Positions 8,914 through 15,843 of a stretch of 39,050 bases of DNA are shown here, piece by piece. The notes beneath the pieces were generated by a model. That model made no database searches, was not told where the DNA came from, and saw only the letters and a list, made by a program, of their open reading frames with translations. Position numbers and translations under genes: made by a program. How positions within the stretch are numbered: the first letter of the stretch is position 1; each line of letters opens with the position of its first letter. The stretch spans positions 1-39,050 of the forward strand of contig JAAXWP010000025.1 of NCBI GenBank assembly GCA_013334925.1. The letters run 5' to 3'. This stretch comes from Chlorobiaceae bacterium (GTDB lineage: Bacteria; Bacteroidota; Chlorobiia; Chlorobiales; Chlorobiaceae).

Positions 8914-9660
8914 TTACCGTGCCAGGATCGACGCGGAGAAAGCGTAACCGGCACCGGGGATAGTTTTTATCGGAGACTCCCGTTCACCGGAAATTTTCCT
9001 GCGGAGTCGATACACCAGAGCATTGAGCGACACGTAGCCAGATTTGTCTTTCTCGTAATGCAGCAAGTCAAGCAGATACTCCCTGGACACAACGCTCCCG
9101 GGTTTCATGGCAAGTCCCTCAAGAAAAGCGAGTTCTTTCCTTGTCAGCGAAACACTTTCACCAAATGGTGTTACGAGGCTCATCCCCGCCCTGATCAGTT
9201 CCCATCCGCAATCGGGAGGCGAGCTGTTTGGTATCGCAGCGGAACCATTCGATCGTGGAGCAAGACGCTGCATGAGTCCAGCGGCAGCTGCGGCGAGTTC
9301 CCGCGGATCGAACTGCCTGGGCATGATGACGTCAGCGCCTGCCTCATATGCTTTGAGCCTTTCGGCCAGTGAAAGCCTGTCCGAAACGAGAAGCAGCCGA
9401 CAGATCGAGTCCTTGCGCAGGGAGCTGACCAGAACCAGGCCATCCTGATCGGGCAGATCGATATCGACAATAGCCAGATCATACACCTCGTCTGAAATCT
9501 CCTTGAAGCACCCTAAGGCTGACGATGTTTCGATCACCTCGTATTCCCTGCTCCTGAGGCAATTGCCCATAACCTCGCGCAGAGCCTTGTCTGGTTCGAT
9601 AACCAGAACCTTGCGGGTATTGACATTTGCGGAGCGAATCCTGCATGGGGGAGTTTGCAT
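8914..9660 (-). CDS. OmpR/PhoB-type response regulator, atypical receiver
   Basis: A 248-residue two-domain protein: a receiver (about 16-135) and a winged-helix DNA-binding domain (about 155-245, ending in the KTIPGAGYAF wing typical of PhoB/OmpR). The phosphoacceptor Asp66 in VDIDLPDQDG and Ser93 are present. The usual acidic pair near the start is replaced by Glu22-Pro23 (IEPD), and the conserved Lys of the KPF motif is Arg115 followed by Gln (MPRQFDP). So Mg2+ binding and phosphorylation may be altered. No histidine kinase lies in the window, making it an orphan here. It would be a DNA-binding transcription factor; its targets are unknown. AGGA is only three bases before the ATG. Confidence 0.88.
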   Translation of the reverse strand: MQTPPCRIRSANVNTRKVLVIEPDKALREVMGNCLRSREYEVIETSSALGCFKEISDEVYDLAIVDIDLPDQDGLVLVSSLRKDSICRLLLVSDRLSLAERLKAYEAGADVIMPRQFDPRELAAAAAGLMQRLAPRSNGSAAIPNSSPPDCGWELIRAGMSLVTPFGESVSLTRKELAFLEGLAMKPGSVVSREYLLDLLHYEKDKSGYVSLNALVYRLRRKISGERESPIKTIPGAGYAFSASILAR

Positions 9661-9992
9661 GATTCCTGTAGTTATTTGTCTTGATTTATGTCACAGCAAC
9701 CGTCATCGAGTTCAGGAATGGACATCAGCCATGCAGACTGTTGGGGGCTGAACAAGAAACAACACTGGATGAAAATTTTTCGGGTTGTGGAAAATCCGGA
9801 CTGCGCAGGCACTTGAATCTCAAGCGTATCGAGACCCGAAAGCGTTCTCGTCGCTGTTGCTGTGCTCATGATGATCGAGGCTCACCACGTGCTCATGAAA
9901 GCGGAACCCGGCTGAAATGTGGTGGTAAAAATGCATGACACGGAGGTTTGGGGGTGAACCTGGAGCCGGGCAAAAGGGATAAAAGTGAGGTT

Positions 9993-10010
9993 CAGGCTGA
10001 CATCAGCCTG
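9993..10010. repeat. Perfect 8-bp inverted repeat, operator-like
   Basis: CAGGCTGA, two bases, TCAGCCTG. No T-run follows on either strand, so it is not an intrinsic terminator. It lies about 330 bases upstream of the response regulator start and 140 bases past the pterin dehydratase gene, and it could be a binding site for a dimeric regulator. Confidence 0.4.
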
Positions 10011-10058
10011 TTGCAATGACAAACATAGGGAAATTACCCGACTTTTACGACAGAACCT

Positions 10059-10098
10059 CAAAAAACCCCGATCAGGAGGCTAACGGCTCCCCCCTGAT
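10059..10098 (-). terminator. Rho-independent terminator of the pterin dehydratase gene
   Basis: On the minus strand, ATCAGG... pairs with ...CCTGAT (arms 10071-10079 and 10089-10098, with one mismatch region), followed by CGGGG and then six T (10060-10065 complement). It lies about 55 bases past the stop at 10152. Confidence 0.7.
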
Positions 10099-10151
10099 GC
10101 ACCTTTGCCGATGCACTGCCGAGACATTTCGAGCAGCAACCCCACCAACGG

Positions 10152-10484
10152 TCAGAGGCGGTCTGTTTTGGCCGCCATGATGACATCGTTGAGATGCAGG
10201 CCATTGATCGCATGGGTCCACCAGGAGACCGTCACCTTGCCCCATTCGGTCATAATGACCGGATGATGCCCCTCGGCCTCGGCAAGTTTGCCGACCTTGT
10301 CGGTGAATTCCATGGCTTCAATGAAATCGTTGAACTTGAAAACCTTCACCAGGTGCTTCACGCCATTCTCTTCGACGACGTTCCAGTCAGGGATGTAGGA
10401 CTGATGGGTCCTGAACTCCTCTTCGGCCATAGGTGTTGCCGTACCTGAACAGGGAACACAGTGTTTTGCATCGAGATCTGTCAT
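10152..10484 (-). CDS. Pterin-4-alpha-carbinolamine dehydratase
   Basis: This small cytoplasmic enzyme (110 residues) dehydrates 4a-hydroxytetrahydrobiopterin and regenerates pterin cofactor; homologues also serve folate/molybdopterin salvage. The active-site block [21 protein letters not shown] (from residue 71) holds His73-His74-Pro75, Trp89 and His91, and the ending [11 protein letters not shown] is typical. The open frame could begin at 10577, but that adds a Cys/Arg-rich stretch unlike the family. ATG at 10484 has GGAGG seven bases upstream and gives the normal length. No aromatic amino-acid hydroxylase gene is adjacent. Chlorobium species are known to make glycosylated tetrahydrobiopterins (limipterin, tepidopterin), which gives a plausible pterin context; that link is inference. 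Confidence 0.92.
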   Translation of the reverse strand: MTDLDAKHCVPCSGTATPMAEEEFRTHQSYIPDWNVVEENGVKHLVKVFKFNDFIEAMEFTDKVGKLAEAEGHHPVIMTEWGKVTVSWWTHAINGLHLNDVIMAAKTDRL

Positions 10485-10491
10485 GCGGGTT

Positions 10492-10496
10492 CCTCC
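10492..10496 (-). promoter_or_regulatory. Shine-Dalgarno site fixing the pterin dehydratase start
   Basis: GGAGG on the minus strand with a 7-base spacing to the ATG at 10484. It argues against the longer frame that starts at 10577. Confidence 0.75.
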
Positions 10497-10679
10497 ATCG
10501 GGTTCATATGGGTTTTGACGAACTGCATCAAGGGGACCTCTGCACATTGAACATCGGGAAGGTCGAGAGAGTTGCATTCCTGAAGATCCGAAGCTCGAAT
10601 ATTACAGTGAATTGCCTGTTACTTCTTCTTATATTCATCATCAGGGACTTTTGCCAGCACTAACAGTTTGTTCAACCCC

Positions 10680-12140
10680 ATGTTTCCTCTTGTCTACGAA
10701 ATCAATACGAGAGTTTGGCTGAAGGAACTCTCGGACAGACTGGGCAGGCTCATCACTCTTGAGGATGTGCCCAAAGAGGAGTTCGAGTTCTTCAGGGAAG
10801 CTGGATTCGATATCATCTGGCTCATGGGAGTCTGGAAACCGAGCCGGTACAGCGCAGCCATCTCGGCATCACACTGTGGTCTCAGAACCGATTTTCTGGA
10901 ACATCTCAAGGATCTGCATCCCGATGACATCGTAGGATCGCCCTATTCGATAACAGCTTACGAAGTCAACGAAGCGATCGGAGGAAGCAAGGCCGTCAAG
11001 GCATTCCGTGAAAAACTCGCCACCATGGGCATCCGCCTGATGCTCGATTTCGTGCCCAACCACATGGCGCTTGACAACCGCTGGCTCCCGGAACATCCCG
11101 ACTACTTCATCACCATGTCGCGGCATGAACAGTGCCAGGATCCCCGCTCCTGCTATGAATATGTCAGGGGCAAGTACCTCGCTCATGGCAAGGACCCCTA
11201 TTTTCCGCCATGGACCGATACCCTGCAGCTCAACTATGCCAATCCGGCAACCCATGAGATGATGATCCACAACCTGCTGCATATCAGCGATCTGTGCGAT
11301 GCGGTCAGGTGCGATGTAGCCATGCTGATTCTGAAAGATATATTCAATACGACCTGGGGCAACCTCGGCGGAAGAATGACCGATGAGTTCTGGCCCAAGG
11401 CCATACAGGCCGTCCGGCAACGGCATCCCGATTTTGTTTTCCTGGCCGAATCCTACTGGAACCGTGAGTGGGAGCTGCAGCAGATGGGATTCGATTTCAC
11501 CTACGACAAACCGTTTTATGACTTGCTGGGCAGTTCGCCGGTCAATGTTCCGAAACTGAAAGGACATCTGCAGGGAGAATGGGAGTACCAGAAAAAACTC
11601 TGTCGTTTCATCGAAAACCACGACGAGATCCGGGCTTCGGAACGATTTGGGCCAAACCATGCCGTGGCGGCGCTTGTCCTGCTCACCTCGCCCGGTATGC
11701 ATCTGGTTCATCAGGGACAGCTGACCGGGTTGAGAAAAAAAATACCCGTCCAGCTGATCCGTCACTCAAAGGAGCCGGCACACAAGGCGCTGCTCCATCT
11801 CTACCTGATGCTTTTCGCTTTCCGCTCGGAACCGGTCTTCCAGGAAGGAGGGCTCGAATGGCTCGAACTGAATCCAAATGGCGACTCGCTCTGTTTCGGG
11901 TACTGCCGTTCCTTACCTGACACGGTCGCTTTCGTTCTTGCCAATTTTTCAGCGACCGGCATCGAAACGAAGCTTACCCATCAGGCGGTTTCCGGCCTGA
12001 CCGAAAAGCTCCTGACAACGTTCACCACGAGATTTCCCGATCACCCCCATGATCCGACGATCACGGACTCGACCATGAACATTCGACTCGCTCCGCACGA
12101 AGGAGTCCTCATCATGGGGCATCGGAACCTCCCCGGATGA
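10680..12140 (+). CDS. GH13 (alpha-amylase family) glycoside hydrolase
   Basis: A 486-residue TIM-barrel enzyme of glycoside hydrolase family 13. All four conserved regions are present: I DFVPNH (123-128), II with Arg210-Cys-Asp212 (nucleophile Asp212), III with the acid/base Glu257 in FLAESYW, and IV ENHDE with Asp315. It should therefore be catalytically competent on alpha-glucans, probably on stored glycogen or maltodextrins since no signal peptide is seen, so it should be cytoplasmic. It is not GlgB, TreS or a classical secreted amylase by its start PLVYEINTRVWL; the exact substrate is unknown. The open frame could start at TTG 10668, but ATG 10680 fits better. The stop overlaps the next gene's first ATG (ATGA at 12137), suggesting coupling. 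Confidence 0.85.
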   Translation: MFPLVYEINTRVWLKELSDRLGRLITLEDVPKEEFEFFREAGFDIIWLMGVWKPSRYSAAISASHCGLRTDFLEHLKDLHPDDIVGSPYSITAYEVNEAIGGSKAVKAFREKLATMGIRLMLDFVPNHMALDNRWLPEHPDYFITMSRHEQCQDPRSCYEYVRGKYLAHGKDPYFPPWTDTLQLNYANPATHEMMIHNLLHISDLCDAVRCDVAMLILKDIFNTTWGNLGGRMTDEFWPKAIQAVRQRHPDFVFLAESYWNREWELQQMGFDFTYDKPFYDLLGSSPVNVPKLKGHLQGEWEYQKKLCRFIENHDEIRASERFGPNHAVAALVLLTSPGMHLVHQGQLTGLRKKIPVQLIRHSKEPAHKALLHLYLMLFAFRSEPVFQEGGLEWLELNPNGDSLCFGYCRSLPDTVAFVLANFSATGIETKLTHQAVSGLTEKLLTTFTTRFPDHPHDPTITDSTMNIRLAPHEGVLIMGHRNLPG

Positions 12141-12652
12141 CCATGTGCACGACACCACCGGAACCTATTATCCACCATTCAGCAGAACTCCCCGACCATC
12201 CGCTCCATCAACTTTCAACTGCACCGATGCCATACCATATCGACACCATCGCCTGCCAGACCACCCGTCCCATCGATATCATCGATATCACTGCGGAGGT
12301 ACGATCCGCCCTTGAAAAAAGCGGACTGAAACAGGGTACCGTCACCGTACTCAGCCGGCACACGACCGCATGCATCAACATCAACGAACAGGAGACGCGT
12401 CTCGTCCAGGACATGATCACCTTCCTGAAACGTCTGGTTCCCAGGGATGGCGACTATCTCCACAACCTCGAACCGATCGACGGCCGTGACAACGCGCACT
12501 CCCACCTGCTCGGGCTCTTCATGAACAGCACTGAAAGCATCCCGTTCGCCGATGGCAGGATGCTGCTCGGTGAGTGGCAGTCGATCTTCCTCATCGAGCT
12601 CGATGGCCCGCGCAAGGAGCGTCAGGTCCTGGTCCAGATCCAGGGAGAATAG
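12137..12652 (+). CDS. YjbQ/UPF0047-family protein
   Basis: Up to 171 residues; the conserved domain starts at about residue 31 (MPYHIDTIACQTTRPIDIID). The family hallmarks are present: SRHTTACININEQE, the HSHLLGLFMNSTESIPF block with metal-binding His, and a C-terminal GEWQSIFLIELDGPRKERQV. Members (E. coli YjbQ, annotated as secondary thiamine-phosphate synthase) have weak thiamine-phosphate synthase activity, and their true role is open. Two starts are possible. ATG 12137 overlaps the upstream stop in an ATGA, as in coupled genes, but adds a 30-residue Pro/His-rich tail; ATG 12227 gives the usual length of about 140. Neither has a ribosome site. A strong hairpin follows the stop. Confidence 0.82.
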   Translation: MTMCTTPPEPIIHHSAELPDHPLHQLSTAPMPYHIDTIACQTTRPIDIIDITAEVRSALEKSGLKQGTVTVLSRHTTACININEQETRLVQDMITFLKRLVPRDGDYLHNLEPIDGRDNAHSHLLGLFMNSTESIPFADGRMLLGEWQSIFLIELDGPRKERQVLVQIQGE

Positions 12653-12656
12653 ACCG

Positions 12657-12682
12657 GTCAGGAACCGCAAACGGTTCCTGAC
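12657..12682. repeat. Perfect 11-bp hairpin between yjbQ and dxs
   Basis: GTCAGGAACCG, loop CAAA, CGGTTCCTGAC. It starts four bases past the YjbQ stop and about 60 bases before the dxs ATG. There is no T-run on the plus strand, so it is either a weak terminator, an mRNA-stabilising hairpin or a leader structure for dxs. Confidence 0.6.
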
Positions 12683-12742
12683 GGTTACATGAGCTGGTTC
12701 CCGCACCTCCATCTCAGGCTAATAATCATTTCACACCGATTT

Positions 12743-14671
12743 ATGGCAGCTCCATACACCACTTCGCTTTCGCAGGCCTATCCATTGCTCTCCGGAATCA
12801 GCGGCCCGGAAGACCTGAAAAAACTCTCGATTCCGGAACTCGAACGGGTAGCAGCCGAATGCCGCAAACGGGTGATCGAACTGGTATCGATGAATGGAGG
12901 GCACTTCGGCTCCAGCCTCGGAGTCGTAGAGCTGACCGTTGCCATGCACCACGTCTACGACAGCCCTCGTGACCGGATCGTCTGGGACGTTGGCCACCAG
13001 GCCTATGTGCACAAGATCCTGACGGGCAGAATGGCGGAGATGCACACAAACCGTCAGTATGGAGGCCTCGCCGGCTTTCCGAAACGAACCGAGAGCCCCC
13101 ATGACGCATTCGATACCGGTCATGCCTCGACCTCGATCTCGGCGGCGGCCGGGCTTGCTGCAGCACGCGATCTTGCGGGAAGAGACGAAAAAGTCATAGC
13201 GGTCATCGGAGACGGCAGCATGACCGGAGGTATGGCCTTCGAGGCTATGAACCATCTCGGCGACATCAAATCTGATGTACTGGTGGTGCTGAACGACAAC
13301 CAGATGGCGATCTCGCCAAGTACGGGCGGCCTGAAAAACTACCTGGTCAACATTCCGCTGAACAAGACCTACAACCGCCTGCGCAAGTTCGTCTGGGACA
13401 GCATCTCGCTCCTGAACAATGAACTCGGTGATACCGCCAAGAGCACCGTACACCGCATCGAGGACGGCATAAAGGCCGCCTTCACTCCCGGTGCGTTCTT
13501 CGAGGCGCTGGGATTCCGCTACTTCGGCCCGATCGACGGACACAACATGGAGCAGCTCGTCCGGGCGATGCGCGAAATGCGTGCACTGCCTCATCCGAAA
13601 TTGCTGCATGTGATCACCACCAAGGGCAAAGGGTTCAAACCTGCCGAGGACAACCAGTCGAAATGGCACGCCAGCACCGGCGGGTTCGATATCGAGACCG
13701 GCAAAAACCTGAAACCATCGGGCAAACCGGCGCCCCCCAAATACCAGGAGGTGTTCGGAGAGGCCCTGGTCGAGCTCGCCCTCAGGGACAGCACAATAGC
13801 GGCCATCACCGCCGCCATGCCGAGCGGCACATCACTGGATCTGTTCCAGAACGCCATCCCTTCGAGATTCTACGACGTCGGTATCGCCGAGCAGCATGCC
13901 GTGACCTTTGCCGCCGGCCTGGCCGCCGGCGGGTTCAAGCCGGTCTTCGCCATTTACTCGACATTCCTTCAGCGGGCTTACGACCAGCTCATCCATGACG
14001 TAGCCCTGCAGAATCTGCACGTCGTGTTCGCCATCGACCGGGCAGGCCTTGTCGGTGAAGACGGCCCAACGCACCATGGTGCGTTCGACCTCTCGTACCT
14101 GCACGCCGTTCCGAACCTCGTGATCATGGCGCCCGGTGATGAGCAGGAGCTTAGAAACATGCTCTACACGGCTCTTTACGAAGTGAAAGGGCCGGTTGCC
14201 ATCCGCTACCCGAGGGGGAGCGGAACCGGCGCACTGCTGCATAAGGAGTTCACCTCCCTGCAGGTCGGCAAGGGCCGGATACTGCGTGAAGGCTCCTCGC
14301 TGGCCCTTCTGGGTATCGGCACCATGACCAGTCGGGCCATGGAGACCGCGGAGCTGCTTGCGTCAGGAGGTCTCGATCCGATGGTCTGCGATATGCGCTT
14401 TCTCAAACCCCTGGATGAAAAGCTGCTCGACAAGGTCGCTTCGCAATGCCATCATATCGCGGTCCTGGAGGAGAACAGCGTGATCGGTGGACTTGGCAGT
14501 GCGGTCGTCGATTACCTCAATCGCAGACATCCTGGCGTTCGGGTTGCAACCTTCGGTCTGCCCGACGCATTTGTGACGCATGGCGACATGAACGCGCTGT
14601 ACCGGGAGGTAGGTCTCGATGCAGTGAGCCTGTCGGACAGAATCCGGCAGTTCAGGGATCAGGAAGCGTAA
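12743..14671 (+). CDS. dxs: 1-deoxy-D-xylulose-5-phosphate synthase
   Basis: DXS condenses pyruvate and glyceraldehyde-3-phosphate to DXP with thiamine diphosphate. It is the entry step of the MEP isoprenoid pathway and supplies DXP for vitamin B6 and thiamine. In a phototroph with chlorosomes this feeds carotenoids, chlorophyll tails and quinones. The 642-residue protein is full length: the N-terminal His54 in NGGHFGSSLG, WDVGHQAYVHKILTGR, the ThDP/Mg2+ motif GDGSMTGG (156-163), then the transketolase pyrimidine domain with YDVGIAEQHAVTFAAG and its catalytic Glu, and a C-terminal domain with AIRYPRGSG. The frame could extend to ATG 12689, but ATG 12743 gives the family N-terminus. No clear ribosome site is seen. 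Its last 13 bases overlap the end of convergent pgpA. Confidence 0.96.
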   Translation: MAAPYTTSLSQAYPLLSGISGPEDLKKLSIPELERVAAECRKRVIELVSMNGGHFGSSLGVVELTVAMHHVYDSPRDRIVWDVGHQAYVHKILTGRMAEMHTNRQYGGLAGFPKRTESPHDAFDTGHASTSISAAAGLAAARDLAGRDEKVIAVIGDGSMTGGMAFEAMNHLGDIKSDVLVVLNDNQMAISPSTGGLKNYLVNIPLNKTYNRLRKFVWDSISLLNNELGDTAKSTVHRIEDGIKAAFTPGAFFEALGFRYFGPIDGHNMEQLVRAMREMRALPHPKLLHVITTKGKGFKPAEDNQSKWHASTGGFDIETGKNLKPSGKPAPPKYQEVFGEALVELALRDSTIAAITAAMPSGTSLDLFQNAIPSRFYDVGIAEQHAVTFAAGLAAGGFKPVFAIYSTFLQRAYDQLIHDVALQNLHVVFAIDRAGLVGEDGPTHHGAFDLSYLHAVPNLVIMAPGDEQELRNMLYTALYEVKGPVAIRYPRGSGTGALLHKEFTSLQVGKGRILREGSSLALLGIGTMTSRAMETAELLASGGLDPMVCDMRFLKPLDEKLLDKVASQCHHIAVLEENSVIGGLGSAVVDYLNRRHPGVRVATFGLPDAFVTHGDMNALYREVGLDAVSLSDRIRQFRDQEA

Positions 14672-15129
14672 GGAAGGGTTGGAAACAGCAGCATGACCAG
14701 GCGGACCGAAAGGTTCGCCAGCACGCCGGCCAGAAGATCGTCGGTCATGATACCCCATCCCCCGGGGAGATGCTGCACCCTGTCGACGGGACCGGGTTTC
14801 CAGATATCGTAGAGCCTGAAAAAAAGAAACGAGAACAGTACGGTGAGCGGAGCCGCAGGAAGCAAGAGAAGTGCCACCCACTGACCTGCAAGTTCATCGA
14901 TCACGACTGCAGACGGGTCCTTTCCGTACTCCTTTTCCATCGATCCACCAGCCCAGACACCGACCAGCGAAACAACGGCGATCATCGCGATAAAGAGTTG
15001 GGGAAGCATAAGTGCCGGCACGAACAGATAGAGCAGCGCACCAGCGAGACTGCCGAACGTGCCTGGAGCGAACGGGATATAACCGAGGCCGAACACGCTG
15101 CCGGCCATTTTCGCGAAGAGAGCACTCAT
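14659..15129 (-). CDS. pgpA: Phosphatidylglycerophosphatase A
   Basis: An inner-membrane phosphatase that converts phosphatidylglycerol phosphate to phosphatidylglycerol. The 156-residue protein has the family motifs GLGYIPFAPGTFGS (14-27), DPSAVVIDELAGQW (about 71-84, with acidic metal-binding residues), RLYDIWKPGP and the late GGWGIMTDDLLAGV block, with four hydrophobic segments. Its ATG is four bases after the stop of pgsA, which makes its substrate, so the two form an operon of consecutive steps. GGAAGGAAG lies about 13-21 bases upstream. The 3' end overlaps convergent dxs by 13 bases. Confidence 0.92.
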   Translation of the reverse strand: MSALFAKMAGSVFGLGYIPFAPGTFGSLAGALLYLFVPALMLPQLFIAMIAVVSLVGVWAGGSMEKEYGKDPSAVVIDELAGQWVALLLLPAAPLTVLFSFLFFRLYDIWKPGPVDRVQHLPGGWGIMTDDLLAGVLANLSVRLVMLLFPTLPYAS

Positions 15130-15133
15130 GGAA

Positions 15134-15730
15134 TCAGCGGCTTCCTTCCGTGTTACGGATGGCGAGATTCCAGTTGCTGACCAGATAGGAGACGCCGGTC
15201 CATACAGTAAAGAGTGTGATTGCCAGCATCACATAGTCCAGATAACCTGAGGTGAGGATGGCGTTCATGACCGACGCTACGCCTTTACCAAAGATCTGAT
15301 CCTCCCTGAGCAGGATGAAGAGCATGACGACGTAAGCGAAGATGTTCTGCGCCAGAGTCTTGTACTTGGCCTCTTTCGAGGTCACTACCGGTCGGTCCCG
15401 ATATTCGGCATATACCCTGAGCACCGTGATGAGAATATCCCGGAAGGCGACGAGCAGCACCATCCAGAGGGCGATATATCCTTGCCATACATAAAGCAGA
15501 AAGGCGGAGGTGATCAGGAGCTTGTCCGCAAGCGGATCGAGAAAGGCTCCGAGACGGGTGGTCTCCCCGTATTTTCTCGCATGATACCCGTCATAGGCAT
15601 CCGTTAGCGAGGCAACGGCAAAGACAACGACACCGACCAGCTTGTACCAGGGGTCCTTCTGCAGCAGCAGCGCGACAAAAACCGGCACGAGGAGAATCCT
15701 CAATGTCGTCAGCTGATTCGGTAAAGTCAT
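15134..15730 (-). CDS. pgsA: CDP-diacylglycerol--glycerol-3-phosphate 3-phosphatidyltransferase
   Basis: PgsA transfers the phosphatidyl group from CDP-diacylglycerol to glycerol-3-phosphate, giving phosphatidylglycerol phosphate in the inner membrane. The 198-residue polytopic protein carries the CDP-alcohol phosphotransferase signature DG-x2-AR-x8-G-x3-D-x3-D as DGYHARKYGETTRLGAFLDPLAD (from residue 47). It begins MTLPNQLTTLRILLVPVFV, the typical PgsA start, with about five membrane segments. It is the first gene of the pgsA-pgpA pair. Phosphatidylglycerol is a known structural lipid of photosynthetic complexes, so this pair is likely to be essential. Confidence 0.93.
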   Translation of the reverse strand: MTLPNQLTTLRILLVPVFVALLLQKDPWYKLVGVVVFAVASLTDAYDGYHARKYGETTRLGAFLDPLADKLLITSAFLLYVWQGYIALWMVLLVAFRDILITVLRVYAEYRDRPVVTSKEAKYKTLAQNIFAYVVMLFILLREDQIFGKGVASVMNAILTSGYLDYVMLAITLFTVWTGVSYLVSNWNLAIRNTEGSR

Positions 15731-15762
15731 GTCCGTTCAGAAAACCATTGATTGGGGCCTGT

Positions 15763-15787
15763 AAAAACATCGCCCGGAGCACCGGGC
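15763..15787 (-). terminator. Rho-independent terminator of mutS2
   Basis: Minus-strand stem GCCCGG with CCGGGC (15772-15777 and 15782-15787) around a 4-base loop, followed after four bases by five T. It lies about 57 bases past the mutS2 stop and just upstream of pgsA. Confidence 0.65.
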
Positions 15788-15843
15788 ACTCGTCGGCACA
15801 AGATAAGGTATTGAAATCTGATTGTCAATGCATACAGGTGGAG

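Larger units (their letters stand above)
9661..10151. other. Long intergenic region upstream of the response regulator
   Basis: About 490 bases without a supported gene. A 65-codon minus-strand frame (9672-9869) has no ribosome site and no recognisable features. The region holds a perfect inverted repeat at 9993-10010, a smaller hairpin AGGTT-8-AACCT near 9946-9963, two copies of GCTCATGA (about 9864 and 9891), and the terminator of the pterin dehydratase gene at its right end. It should also hold the promoter of the response regulator gene. Confidence 0.5.

Noticed and set aside
9672-9869. A 65-codon minus-strand frame before the response regulator
   Set aside because: No ribosome site, no domain or signal sequence, and unremarkable length for chance in this composition.
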